Shown: positions 9,476 through 18,959, counted from the stretch's first letter. The stretch is 64,000 nucleotides of DNA from JAPOXR01 sp965221935 (GCA_965221935.1 CBDCSZ010000046.1:1-64000); one strand, 5' to 3'. Made by a program: numbers and translations. The notes: a model not told the origin generated them from the letters alone.

Positions 9476-10432
9476 TCATGACATATGAAGCGGCGGGGTC
9501 TCACCGATTCGCCGACTTTCGAGATACTCGTCGGGGGTCATTCCATCAAGGGAGTCGTGCGGCCTCCAGCCGTTGTAGAGTTCCATATATTCGTCGATGA
9601 GGGGTCTGAGCCCGGAGACGTTCACGGCGGTGTCCTGAACATTGTAGAACTCGTTTCTGAGCGTCGCCTGCATACGTTCGACGCGTCCGTTCTGTTTCGG
9701 CGACTTCGGCGGCAAAACGGCGAGGGTGATGTTTCTGTCTCCGCACGCGGCCTCGAACTCGGCCATGAACTCGGAGCCGCCGTCGACCTGCACGGCCTCG
9801 ACTGAGAACGGCGCCTGGCGGACCAGCTTGTCAAGGAAGCGGGCGGCGCTGGCCGCGGTCGCGTTTGAGGCGGCCATGCCGCAGCCCCAGCGCGAGAGAC
9901 GGTCGACGGCGGTGAAGTGTCTGACGGTCCGGCCGGGCCGCAGCGCGCGGGGGATCCGCACCGCGTGCGGCCGCCGGCTCCGGCGGCTCCGGCGGCTGTG
10001 CGCCGTGAAGGCGCTGACCGGGGCCATGCGGCCTCTGCGGACCAGATCGCGGATGGCCCGCCCGACCGTCGCGTCGGAGACCCTGATCCCCTCCCGGCGG
10101 AGCACGGCGGCGATCTTGCCCCTTCCCCAGGCCGGGAACCTTTTCCGCAGCTCCCGCACGCGGCCCTCGAGCCCGCGGCGCAGCTCCGGCCGGCGGCAGC
10201 GGAGCGGGCGGGTGGAGAGCCGCTCCGGCCGTTTTTCCCAGCGGCGCAGCGTCGACAGCGGAACGCCGACGGCGCGCGCCGCCTGTTCCACAGTCAGGCC
10301 GTCGCGACAGGCCCGCCGCCAGCGGCGGACCAGATCTGCGCGCCTTGCGGTCTCAGCGCCGGGTGAAGACAAAAGCCGTGACGCGCGGGCGGCGTTTCTG
10401 ATAACATGTCCGGGCAGGCCAAAAACCTGCAT
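9476..10432 (-). pseudogene. IS481 transposase with internal deletion removing a catalytic Asp
   Basis: The open frame (318 aa) has an N-terminal helix-turn-helix region (GLTVEQAARAVGVPLSTLRRWEK) and an integrase core with VDGGSEFMAEFE, LPPKSPKQNGRVER and YNGWRPHDSLDGMTPDEYL. Comparison with copy B shows that about 20 codons are missing between RIPRAL and RPGRTVRHF. Copy B has GQAVQVDTLTVSL there, which contains the first Asp of the DDE triad. The deletion is in frame and lies between two similar stretches, so the ORF stays open but should be catalytically dead. ATG 10432 with an aggag-type site upstream. Confidence 0.8.
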
Positions 10433-10511
10433 TGGGGTTCTCCTTTTTCGGTTTTCACAACTAAACGAACTGATGGAGAACCCCGCCCCTCAGGGCAAGT
10501 CAAAATCTGAT

Positions 10512-10572
10512 CCGGGGGTCTTGGAACCCTCCGGTCGGGCTGCGCCCTCCCTCCGGTTTCCAAGACCCCCGG
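10512..10572. repeat. long inverted repeat inside IS481 copy A
   Basis: Arms ccgggggtcttggaaacc-like at 10512-10528 and 10555-10572 are nearly perfect complements around a GC-rich loop. The same structure is in copy B (46265-46325). It sits between the IS end and the transposase start, where it could block transcription entering from outside. Confidence 0.75.
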
Positions 10573-10616
10573 CGGCGCCCGAAAAAGTTCATATGTGTCT
10601 GAGCAGGCACAACCGG

Positions 10617-11610
10617 TTTCACAAAGGATTCAGTTTCTGTCGGAGGCCTATAGTTTCACCGGAAGCGTCCGCTGCCGGCATTAACTTCTGTTTTGCAATT
10701 CCATCCAATCGACTGTGCGCGTTTGCCCACTGTCAGCCACTCTTGCCGGTGTCAAAACCGGCTTCCATTTGATCGCGGCCACTCGGAGCAATGGTTTCGA
10801 CCGTTCCTCCCGCTGACTGGAGCGTTTCGAACAACGCCTTGCTCAATTGCATACGGGCAGTCAATGCCTTCCAACGCCAATAGGAATGGGTAGCGTTCGC
10901 TCAATTTACAAGATCGGACCAGCAGCCAAATCATTGCCGGAAATCCTTGAACCGAGAAAACGTGTGCGAACAAGCATGCCGTTTCCTGGCATAATATCGA
11001 ACTGTCCGGGAACCGGCAGGCAGCCGAGAAGAGCTTTCACCGGCAGTCTGCGCCGTTCCTACTAATCCAGCTGTAAGCGATGGAGTGGACGCCAGCTGGC
11101 TATGCAGGTTACTGACAGGAAAAGGCATTTCTCCCCGCATGCCGCCAAGAAGGAACCTGCACACGCCGATCCCCAATTATGCGGAGCTCTTCAAGAAACG
11201 CCACAGGACCGGGAACAGTTTTGCCGCGCTCAAGGGGCGGCGGGTTGCCATGCGCCGTGACCGATGTCCGGAGGTCTTCCTCTCCGCCCGCACACTTGTC
11301 GCAATCGTCAAGTTCTGGTTTTCGGTCCCGATCCCAGAGTAAGGTCAACAATCATACGGCTTACCGTGCCAATACTGCGCGCAAACGACCCCGCATATGG
11401 TTGCGATTTCGCTTGGTTTTCGAATTCCCCTACGAATTTTTGAAGATCAATCTCTTGAGGTTGCATTGTTTAAAGGGTCGGAAGGGCTATATCGTATCGG
11501 AATCCTCGGCATACAAGCGCCTGTTTCGCTTGACCAAGATGCTTGAGCGTCGGTCACAGCGAACAGCAGAGCAAGATGAATGAGAGAATCGCCGCTGACC
11601 TCAGCGGAAA
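10617..11610. other. non-coding stretch, nothing recognised
   Basis: About 1 kb between the IS481 target duplication and the GT4 gene. Only short overlapping frames without recognisable domains. It may hold eroded coding sequence, but I cannot name it. Confidence 0.5.
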
Positions 11611-11621
11611 AGGAGGTGTCG

Positions 11622-12692
11622 ATGGAACCGCGCACGGATGAGCCCATCCGGTTTGTCCAGGTCATGTTGACGCGTGGGCTAGGTGGTGTCGAACAACTGT
11701 TCCTTGACCTATGTGGGGCGCTCGCGTCTCGTGGACATGAGGTGCTTGCTATCGGCGCACGGAAGAGCGAAGCGATGGATGTCTTGGATCGCCGCGATGA
11801 CCTGCAGTGCCTGCGCGTGCGTTGCCAAGGGAACTATGACCGATTCTGCCGCTGGTCAATTGGTCGCGCGCTGCGCCGTTTTGCTCCCGACATAGTGCAA
11901 ACACATGCGGGCCGTGCCAGCCTACTCGGCGGTCCAGCCGCTCGCGCGGCTGGCTACCCGACGCTCTCGGTCCTGAATAATTTTCCAGCGTTGAAGTATT
12001 ATCGGGCCATCGACATGCTAATACCGTCGACACGCGACCAAGAGGTGTATCTGGACCGGAACGGCGTAACCGCTGAGCGATTCGTGCGTATCCCTCATTT
12101 CAGCTCGATCACGCCGGTTGCGAAGGCGAGAGTGCCTCGGCGGACCGAGAGAGTCGTCAAGTCACTTGGCCGCTTCGATCCGGTGAAGGGATTCGACGTG
12201 CTGCTGAGAGCCGCCGCCCTCGCGGAACGCCAAGGCACACGTTTCCGATTGGAGATAGGTGGCGACGGGCCTGGGCGCAAAGCGTTGACCGTGCTCGCCG
12301 AGCAACTTGGAATTGCTGGAGGAGGGGGGACATTCCCTGGCTGGATTGACGATATTGCCGCCTTCCTCTCTGATGCTGACGTGTTCGTGTTATCGTCGCG
12401 CGATGAAGCCTTCGGACTCGTAATTCTTGAAGCGATGGCCTGTGGCGTCCCTATCGTGGCTACACGGGTTAGCGGCCCGGCGGAGATTCTCGATAGTGAG
12501 ACTGCCCTCCTGGTAGATCCGGACGATCCGGCAGCTATGGCTGCAGCCGTGACAGCAGTGTTCGCGGAACCGGACGCCGCGGCAGAGCGTGCCCGCACCG
12601 CGCTCCGTCGCTTTGAGCAAGACTACACGGAATCAGCAGTCATCGGGCGCTACTTGAAGGCCTGCCGCCGCCTATTGGCCGCGCCGGGATAG
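11622..12692 (+). CDS. glycosyltransferase family 4
   Basis: A GT-B fold glycosyltransferase of about 356 aa. The N-terminal domain begins FVQVMLTRGLGGVEQLFLDLCGAL, the glycine loop typical of the acceptor side. The C-terminal donor-binding domain has VKSLGRFDPVKGFDVLLRAAAL, LEIGGDGPGRKAL, VFVLSSRDEAFGLVILEAMACGVPIVAT (the E-x7-E-type signature) and the end-of-fold helix. ATG 11622 is chosen because aaaggaggt lies 6 bp upstream; the frame is open further to 11580 but that part is not family-like. It is isolated between two non-coding regions and probably belongs functionally with the surface polysaccharide genes at 20-29 kb. Confidence 0.87.
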   Translation: MEPRTDEPIRFVQVMLTRGLGGVEQLFLDLCGALASRGHEVLAIGARKSEAMDVLDRRDDLQCLRVRCQGNYDRFCRWSIGRALRRFAPDIVQTHAGRASLLGGPAARAAGYPTLSVLNNFPALKYYRAIDMLIPSTRDQEVYLDRNGVTAERFVRIPHFSSITPVAKARVPRRTERVVKSLGRFDPVKGFDVLLRAAALAERQGTRFRLEIGGDGPGRKALTVLAEQLGIAGGGGTFPGWIDDIAAFLSDADVFVLSSRDEAFGLVILEAMACGVPIVATRVSGPAEILDSETALLVDPDDPAAMAAAVTAVFAEPDAAAERARTALRRFEQDYTESAVIGRYLKACRRLLAAPG

Positions 12693-13457
12693 AATGTTTT
12701 CACCAAAAACTCGAACCCAGCAAAGCGTTGGGACGCGACACCAACATGGGTCTCGAACTCTGATGCACTCCGCCGGCCTTGCATTCAATCACCGCTGACC
12801 CGCAATCCCGGGACGGCAGCGGACTCCCAAAATCGGCGGCGGGGCGCCATTCCATCATTGCCATTCCCGACTTTCAGCACTCGCTCGCGCGGAGCCGGTC
12901 GACGCTTCCCACCGCCGCGATCTCCCCAAATCCGTTGGGCTTGCCGCGGCACTAACCGCAGAAAAGCGATGAAGTGGACGCTCGCCGGATGGCCGCCGGT
13001 AAATATCCTGTCCGGAACTGCTCAGTAACCTACGACACGGCGAAATTAGTGCTGCAAAACCATCCAGAACATCCAGTTGGCAGCCGGGAAACTCTGCCAC
13101 CGGCCCTCGGCCGCCCCGTTCAAATTCTCAACTATGAATGTACAAGCACACAAGGGATGGGAAATGCCCGAAAGTTGGTTAGTGTCGGCAAGTGCGCGTG
13201 GAAATTCAGGGTGCTTTGAGACGGGTTGCTTGAATGATGGAAAGAAAGCGCGGCTTGAACCCGGATCAAGCATATCGGTGGGCGGCCTGAACGGCGGCTG
13301 TCGTTCGTAGATGCTCCGGCGGTGGCCAATCCGCACAACAAAACCCGCAGGACCAGGTGCTCAATGGCCGCGGCAAAGCAATGATTCCTGACGCGACGTT
13401 TTCAGAAGCCTCGAAGGCCCGACCCCCTGAAGGCCTCGCCAATGCTGCACGGGTCAT
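12693..13457. other. non-coding stretch, nothing recognised
   Basis: About 770 bp without a supportable gene, following the GT4 stop and preceding the decayed toxin-antitoxin pair. Confidence 0.5.
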
Positions 13458-13556
13458 TCAGCCGTGAAATACTATTGTTCGGGCAGAAAAAACGCGCCGC
13501 GATACCAGCGGATCGAGCTTGCCGTGATCCCGCCTTGCGGCAGAATCCAGCTCAAC
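13458..13556 (-). pseudogene. RelE-type toxin remnant
   Basis: Directly downstream of the decayed antitoxin, overlapping its end, one frame reads VELDSAARRDHGKLDPLVSRRVF. This resembles the first about 23 residues of RelE/ParE toxins (pattern: ELDPAAERDLGKLDPQVARR). After it comes FSARTIVFHG and a stop. The remaining two thirds of a toxin (the RNase or gyrase-binding core) are absent. Non-functional. Confidence 0.6.
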
Positions 13557-13774
13557 ACTCCATGCCGAACTCTCTCATGACGTCCTCAAGGGAAACGGCC
13601 AGGGCTTTCCGGCATGGAAGCCGGCCAACCGCTGTTTTGCGAGAATGAGAACCTCCAGATCGCCCAAGTATTCAGGGATCGCTTCGCGGGAATTATGGAA
13701 TCGGTCCGGCCAGTGGTCTTGGCCAAGGCGGACAGGCGCTCTTCGATATCGAGGGGCACTCGCAGAGCCAGCAT
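13552..13774 (-). pseudogene. RelB/RHH-type antitoxin, frameshifted
   Basis: The expected antitoxin can be read only by joining frames. MLALRVPLDIEERLSALAKTTGRTDSI is the N-terminal ribbon-helix-helix. NSREAIPEYLGDLEVLILAKQRL follows in a second frame. KALAVSLEDVMREFGMEC ends the gene in a third. This matches the length and order of RelB/DinJ-like antitoxins (about 75 aa) with two frameshifts, near 13695 and 13605. The start is ATG at 13774. A fossil of a type II module together with the toxin remnant. Confidence 0.7.
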
Positions 13775-13844
13775 GGCTCCGGCTCCCATTCGGAAACAAA
13801 ATACTGCGCATGTTTAGCCTGAACTTCACGGGCACGAAACAAAG

Positions 13845-13870
13845 AAAAGCCCCGGCGGCGCGGGGCTTTT
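13845..13870. terminator. rho-independent terminator-like hairpin
   Basis: AAAAGCCCC and GGGGCTTTT arms around a short GC loop, with A/T runs on both sides, so it could act on either strand. It lies about 20 bp beyond the stop codon of the IS1634-type transposase gene, for which it would be the 3' terminator. Confidence 0.75.
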
Positions 13871-14168
13871 CGGTGAACCGCGGGTGCGCCTATCTTGGGA
13901 ACATTTTCTGCGGATCCGCGCCCAGCAGCTCGAAGGCGCGCCGCTGGAGCGGCGTGCGCTGGGCGAGGACCGGGATCTCGTGGGCCGATTCCCGGGACAG
14001 GACCATCCAGTTCATGGTGACGGTTCCGAGATCGGCCAGCAGCGTCCGGAAGCTGTGCGCGGGGAGGCCGTCAGGCGTTCTTTTCGACGCCGCTTTGGCT
14101 TTCGCCGCATCGGAGACCTCCGCCGGGGCCACCGGCGAGTCGTCGGGTAGGACACTGGCGCGCGCACC

Positions 14169-14998
14169 ATAGGTCACGTTTCCAGCGTCCCCCCTAAAAT
14201 TCCGGACTTCCGGTTTTCCCGGGTCCGGCTTCAAGCGTCAGGCACCCCCGCAGGAGTTCGTTACGGTGCCTTCCGCGACATCCGCCACGCTCAAGGCTGA
14301 CCCAGCCATACCCGTGGCATCATCCCGCGTTTACGCCGCCCTTCGGCTCGACAGCACCACCCCTTTCAACCGGGGTGGTATCCTCGGTCGGCGCCGGGCT
14401 CTGAGTCCCGGCATGACCTGCCGTCTTCGCCACCTGAGCCCAGAGGCCCTCGCTCCGGACGGGTTGTGTTATTCCGTCCATCACCGCTTAATCGGCCTCA
14501 TCCGCCAGTCAGGAGGACTCCGCGTCCTTTCCCGTACTCCGGTTATGGACACGGTCCTTGACATTCGAGGGTCACAACATCCTGTCTGTCCTCCTCACCT
14601 TCCGGACTTTCACCACTGAACCCTCCGGGATTGCCGCCACCTGTACGCCGGGCGATCCGATGCGTGCATCTCAGTTCTTCCGCACCGGCACTGGCCATCG
14701 GGCAGAGCGGAAACCCTTGGCATCCTCCAATACCCCCGCAAGTCGGATTCCATGCGGGGAGCGTTTTTTCGACGCTTCATACGGACGTTCGCTTTCGCTA
14801 CGGCCCTCCCGGTTGTTCGCCTCCCTCTGTCCGACCGGACCAGAGGGACATCGTCCTCCCAGCCCACAGAGGCTTTTACGTCCCCGCTTCCGGACGCCGG
14901 GTCACCCCGACACCCGTGGGGATATGACTACGACGCCAAACTGAGAATTGCGCCGGCGGGACTTCCACCCGCAAGTTCAGCAGCTAGTCTCGCTGCAC
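14169..14998 (-). ncRNA. probable ORF-less group II intron inside the IS1634 transposase gene
   Basis: Removing this 830-bp segment joins GAGGAGCGG to GGTGCGCGC in frame and restores a continuous transposase (..REER-GARASV..). On the minus strand it begins GTGCAGCGAGAC, similar to the group II 5' consensus GUGYG, and ends ..GACCTAT, fitting the AY 3' end. Near the 3' end (about 14197-14232) a domain V-like hairpin can be drawn: stem CCGGAC/GTCCGG, two-base AA bulge on the 3' strand, CCGG/CCGG upper stem and an A-rich GNRA-like loop. A small domain VI-like hairpin with a possible bulged A follows (14169-14196). The base of domain V departs from the AGC/GUU consensus. No reverse transcriptase is encoded. 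CCGCTC on the minus strand at 14705-14710 could be EBS1 for the last six exon bases GAGCGG, but chance alone could give this. Confidence 0.6.
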
Positions 14999-15390
14999 CC
15001 GCTCCTCCCGCGCCCTGTCCCGGTCATGGTCCTCGAAGAGCAGCGGCGCCAGCGCCCGGCGCATGTGCCATTCCACATAGAGGGCCAGCATGCAGAGGAA
15101 CACATGCGCCCGCACACGGTCTTCGGTGCAGACATGGACCGGACGGATCCCGAGATCGGATTTGGCCATGCGGAACGCCCGCTCCACACGTGAGAGCGAT
15201 TTATACGCGGTGACCGCGTCGCCGGCGCCGATGGCGTCTTTGTCAAGGCTTGTCCGGATGACATAGATCCCGTCCAGAGCGGCCTCGGCCGCGATCTTCT
15301 CCTCCCGCCGGCGGAAGGCCAGGCTGTCGCCGGTGACGGTGATCTCGAAATGCTTCTCCACCTTCCGCCGGTTCGCGACCCTTCCCACCC

Positions 15391-15400
15391 GGTGTCCGAT
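15391..15400. repeat. target-site duplication of the IS4/DUF4338 element, left copy
   Basis: GGTGTCCGAT directly before the left end of the element; the identical sequence follows the right end at 17892-17901. A 10-bp duplication fits the IS4 family. Confidence 0.92.
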
Positions 15401-17891
15401 CAATGGCATTTCCTTAACGATTCGGCGTCATTTCCTTAAGGGGGCGCGCCATTTCCGGAGCGGCTTCGCCCCTTTTCCGGCAAGGTTCGGTTTCAGGTCA
15501 CGCGGTCTGGTGTCGTCTCCGCTGCCACTTTCCGACGGGTTTTTGGGACCGGCGCGGGAATGACCGTCCCGGCCGCAGCCGCGCCCGGGCCGCGAGGACC
15601 GAGGTCGCCACGCGGCTCACGGCGTCGGCCAGCGCCGACGTCTGCGTCAGGATCAGCTCCTCGAGACTGCCGGCCAGCATGGCCAGCGCGTTTGTGAAGT
15701 TCGTCCGCATCTTCGGCAGATCGCCTTCGTGCGCTTCGTCCAGCGCGGCGTCTCCGCGGTTCGTGAACAGGCGCGCCATGGCGATCAGGTTGAAGTGGGC
15801 GTAGAGCTCCTGGCGGACGCCGCGCTCGCTTCTGCCGTGGAACTCCTCCACCGCGAGGGTTGTCTTGGATATCTTGAACAGCTCCTCGATCGACCAGCGC
15901 CCGTGATAGAGTTCCGAGAGGTCTTTCCGGCTGTATCGCTCCGTATCGGCGAGGGTCGTGGCGAGCACATATCGGCTTTCTCCGATGTCGTATCGGACCA
16001 GGCGCAGGACAATCGGGGAGGCCGGCTCCGGGATGCCCGCGGCCTTCAGCCTGCGCAGGGCGTTTTTGCCCGGGGTGATCCTGACGAGGGCGTCGTCGCG
16101 GTCCCCGTCGCGGAATCTGTCGAACCCGGCCGCGGAGTTGCGCTGGATGCGGAACACCGGGTGCAGTCCCCGCGCCGTCATGTCGCGGAGCAGGACGAAG
16201 GAGAAGTATCCGCGGTCGAAGACGACGACGTCGCCGGGCGAGAGGGCGCCGAGATGGGCGCGCGCGGCGGCGCGCTCGTCGGCGCCGGACGTGAGGGTGA
16301 AGTCGACCGGCATGCGGCTGTCGAGGCGGTAAAGACAGGACAGCAGCCCCTGCGGATAGTGGGCGCCGCCGCTCGGGAGCGGGTATCCGGCCTCGGCGAG
16401 CGGCCGCGGCAGGTTGATCTTGGAGCCGTCGACGGCGAAGGTCCGGCGCCCGTTCCAGTCCGGGCCGTGGGTGTCGTGGGCGAGGATCTCGCGGTGCGGG
16501 TCGCGGAACACGTCCTCGTGCACGCGGGCCCGGGCCTTGGCGATCGAGGAGATGGCCACCGGCTCCGGCTGCGGCAGCGCGACGCCGAGGCGGCGGCACT
16601 GGTCCCACAGCTCCGCGGTCACGGTTGTGTAGCCTTTCCGACCGCGCGACAGTGCCAGGCGGAACACGAAAAGCATAATAATCAGGGTGTTAAGCGTCCG
16701 CCGCCGCTTTATCCATGTCTCGTCGCGGCGCGCGGCGATGTCGGCGGCCGCGTCGGCGATCCGGGACCACATCGCGGCGAAGCCGTGGTCAAAGGCGGCG
16801 GGAGAGCGGCGTTTCGGCCGCGGCCCGGGTGTCGTCTCCCCCTTCAGGACCGCGCGGAACTCCGGGTCCAGCGGCCGGACCAGAATCTCCTTGGCCGGCT
16901 TGGCGCCGCGCCCGCTGCGCTTTCCGGCCGTCATGCCGATCGTCTCCCAGTTGGCGGCCTTGTGGCAGGCGCCGTCGAAGCGGGTCGGGTCGATGAAGGT
17001 CTCGCAGAGGACCGGGCGGCAGCCGTGGTTCGCCTCCCAGCGTTCCGCAAGCCCGCGCAGCGCCAGCGCCAGCGCCTTCGACGCCAGATTGTCGACGCGG
17101 ACCCACGGCAGCACGAGAAAGCGGCTGTTCGACACCGCAAGGTGCAGGCGGCGGCCGCGGTCAGCCGCGCTCCAGCCGATCCATTCGTCCCTCGCCGGCA
17201 GCTCCCGCGCCGCCGCCTCGAACAGCAGAACGGCCAGCGGCCGCCCGCTCCGGTCGCGGACGAACCAGCGGATGTGCGGGCCGAAGGGCCGCGGACAGCC
17301 GAGATAATGACAGCGGTCCACGAGCGCTTTCCACAGGGCGGCGTCCTCCGGCGACGCCGCCTCCTCCAGGGCCAGGGGCTCCAGGGCCGCGAGACCGCAG
17401 GCGATCTCCGGCTGCGGGTCGGACGCCCGCACATGGACAATCGGCCCGGGCGGCTGTTTCGCGGCCGTGCCGCGCTTCTCCGGCAGGGTCAGGATCCCGC
17501 ACTCCTCAAGGCGCTCGAGAACACGCAGGCACGCCGAGACGCGGTATTCACCTTTCGGCGTTGTCCAGCCCAAGTGCTCGCAGATGGTCTTCGACAGCTC
17601 GTTGCGGCTGTCGTTCGGGAGCATCGCGACGGTCTCTGCGATGTCGGCGATCTGGCGCCGTGTGAAACGCCGGCCGAAAAAAGTGGTGGACTTGAGGGCC
17701 TCGATTCGCGGGTCCATGGCTGCGCTCCCGGCGGGACAGTCTGATTCGCGCCTAACATGCAGCGGCGGTGTAGCCGTGTCAACCCCGGAAGCCGGAAAAA
17801 AGGAGCGGACGGAAAAAGAGCGTGGAATCAGATGACTGCCGCCGCGGACAGAACGGCGTCAAAATCATGCCGGCCTAATGAAATGCCATTG
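15401..17891 (-). mobile_element. IS4-family element carrying a DUF4338-fusion transposase
   Basis: Complete element of 2491 bp. The terminal inverted repeats begin CAATGGCATTTC at both ends and continue with partial similarity (CTTA versus ATTA). Flanking 10-bp direct repeats GGTGTCCGAT prove insertion into the IS1634-type transposase gene. The single large gene is on the minus strand. No second copy is in the window. Confidence 0.92.
15498..17717 (-). CDS. IS4 family transposase with N-terminal DUF4338 (DruA-like) region
   Basis: A 739-aa protein in two parts. Residues about 1-300 match the DUF4338 type: a winged-helix-like start (FFGRRFTRRQIADIAETVAML), LVDRCHYLGCPRPFGPHIRWFV, WIGWSAADRGRRLHLAVSNSRFLVLPWVRV and LCETFIDPTRFDGACHKAANW. 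This is the domain of DruA in the Druantia defence system. Residues about 330-715 are an IS4 DDE transposase with TFAVDGSKINLPRP (first D), VVFDRGYFSF (second D) and LYHGRWSIEELFKISKTTL, the Y-R-E-K signature. The start is ATG 17717 and the stop at 15498 is just inside the element's left end. The frame is intact, so the enzyme may be active. The role of DUF4338 in transposition is not known to me. Confidence 0.85.
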   Translation of the reverse strand: MDPRIEALKSTTFFGRRFTRRQIADIAETVAMLPNDSRNELSKTICEHLGWTTPKGEYRVSACLRVLERLEECGILTLPEKRGTAAKQPPGPIVHVRASDPQPEIACGLAALEPLALEEAASPEDAALWKALVDRCHYLGCPRPFGPHIRWFVRDRSGRPLAVLLFEAAARELPARDEWIGWSAADRGRRLHLAVSNSRFLVLPWVRVDNLASKALALALRGLAERWEANHGCRPVLCETFIDPTRFDGACHKAANWETIGMTAGKRSGRGAKPAKEILVRPLDPEFRAVLKGETTPGPRPKRRSPAAFDHGFAAMWSRIADAAADIAARRDETWIKRRRTLNTLIIMLFVFRLALSRGRKGYTTVTAELWDQCRRLGVALPQPEPVAISSIAKARARVHEDVFRDPHREILAHDTHGPDWNGRRTFAVDGSKINLPRPLAEAGYPLPSGGAHYPQGLLSCLYRLDSRMPVDFTLTSGADERAAARAHLGALSPGDVVVFDRGYFSFVLLRDMTARGLHPVFRIQRNSAAGFDRFRDGDRDDALVRITPGKNALRRLKAAGIPEPASPIVLRLVRYDIGESRYVLATTLADTERYSRKDLSELYHGRWSIEELFKISKTTLAVEEFHGRSERGVRQELYAHFNLIAMARLFTNRGDAALDEAHEGDLPKMRTNFTNALAMLAGSLEELILTQTSALADAVSRVATSVLAARARLRPGRSFPRRSQKPVGKWQRRRHQTA

Positions 17892-17901
17892 GGTGTCCGA
17901 T
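17892..17901. repeat. target-site duplication of the IS4/DUF4338 element, right copy
   Basis: GGTGTCCGAT directly after the right end, identical to 15391-15400. Confidence 0.92.
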
Positions 17902-18959
17902 TCCGGCGGCTCCCCTGAGGGTTCCGGCCCGGACCGAGGCCGATATTCTCTCCAGCTTTGCTTCGGTCGCGGCCAGCAGCTCCTCCCGCCTCCGCCGTCT
18001 TTCCGCCCTCAGCCTGGGGTTGAGACACACCATCAGCCGCTCGCCGGGGAAATCCGGGCTGGTGATCTCCGCCACCGCGTCATCCGCCAGCTCTCCGGGT
18101 TTCAGAGGGGCCGGTCCGCCGCCCGGATCCGCGCCGCGGTGAGCATTCCCCTGTCGCCCACCAGCGCCACTCTCCCGATGCCGAAGCGCTCCCGGACTTT
18201 CGCCGCCTGCGAGGCGACCGTGGACGGATCGGCGGCGCAGAGCAGGCCGCAGGTGATCTGTTTCTTTCCCCTCTTTCCGTCGCTGCTGTGGCCGAAGGCG
18301 GCCAGCGGGCATTTCCTTCCCTCGAGGCGGCTTGATGAAACGTCGTACAGAATCAAGGTCCCGCCGCGGAGATGGCGGTTGGCCAGGCTCCTCTCGATCC
18401 AGCGCTGGCGCTCAAGCAGCCAGTCGAGCATGGCCAGCATCTCGTTGCCGGTGACCTCTCCGAGGCCGAGCGCCGCTCCGAGGCTGGTGGCCGCGGTGTC
18501 CGGCGACAGAGCCCTGGCGGTGGCCGGCTTGGAGGCCGGATCGATGACGCGGGCGATCACGGCGGCGAGCGCGAGATCGCGCCGCCGGTGTCTGCGGCGG
18601 CCAAGGATCTTCGGCAGGCCGAGCCGCCGGCAGACCGCCAGGGCCGCGCAGACATGGCCGTGCGGCAGGGACCGGCTGACGGCGAGAACCTCCGAGATGT
18701 CATTCACGACTGTTCCGCCCTTCAGCATGGCGCGGATGCCGTCGACGATGAAGGCCGGCGTCCTGGTGAGGTTGGCGAGCTGCTCCTTTCTGATTCTCCT
18801 GCCCTCCCGCCAGGCCCGCCTGAGCAGGATGGAGGGCTTTCTCCCGTGGTTGGGGATGATCTCGACATGGATGGACATGGCGGCTCCTGACTTGGAAACA
18901 AACGAATCACCAAAAGCAGTGTGCCACAGCCAAAAACCACGTACAAATCAAAAGCGCTG

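Larger units (their letters stand above)
9467..10611 (-). mobile_element. IS481-family element, copy A, with 5-bp target duplication
   Basis: A complete-ended but internally deleted IS481 element of 1145 bp. The ends are imperfect inverted repeats: TGTACCTGCTCATGACATAT from 9467 and, read inward from 10611, TGTGCCTGCTCAGACACATA. It is flanked by the direct repeat ACCGG at 9462-9466 and 10612-10616. The same element occurs as an interrupted fragment at 46226-48502, in the opposite orientation. Confidence 0.88.
13890..18878 (-). pseudogene. IS1634-type transposase gene, broken by two insertions and a deletion
   Basis: Three separated pieces of one IS1634-family (IS4-superfamily) transposase, read on the minus strand. 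Piece 1 (18878 to about 17902) starts MSIHVEIIPNHGRKPSILLRRAW and runs to GRVALVGDRGMLTAARIRAADRPL. A frameshift with loss of some codons near 18103 leads to KPGELADDAVAEITSPDFPG and GTLRGAAGIGH. Piece 2 (about 15400 to 14999) has GRVANRRKVEKHF, AAEAALDGIYVIRTSLDK and AYKSLSRVERAFRMAKSDL (the Y-R-E-K region). Piece 3 (14168 to 13890) has GARASVLPDD, HSFRTLLADLGTVTMN and the family C-terminus TPLQRRAFELLG. Between pieces 1 and 2 sits an IS4-type element, between 2 and 3 a group II intron-like segment. ATG 18878 has aggag upstream. Non-functional overall. Confidence 0.85.

Noticed and set aside
14169..14998. Overlapping small proteins in the intron-like segment (e.g. plus-strand frames at 14558-14944 and 14752-15213)
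   Set aside because: Such frames are commonly annotated as hypothetical proteins over structured RNA; the gene-restoring boundaries and hairpins support RNA instead.
15501..17717. Druantia defence system
   Set aside because: Only a DUF4338 domain fused to a transposase is present; no DruE-type helicase or other Druantia gene is adjacent, so a defence call is not supported.
15729..17744. 671-codon open frame on the plus strand
   Set aside because: It is the antisense of the IS4/DUF4338 transposase. The sense frame has clear domains and the antisense none; high GC keeps the opposite strand open.
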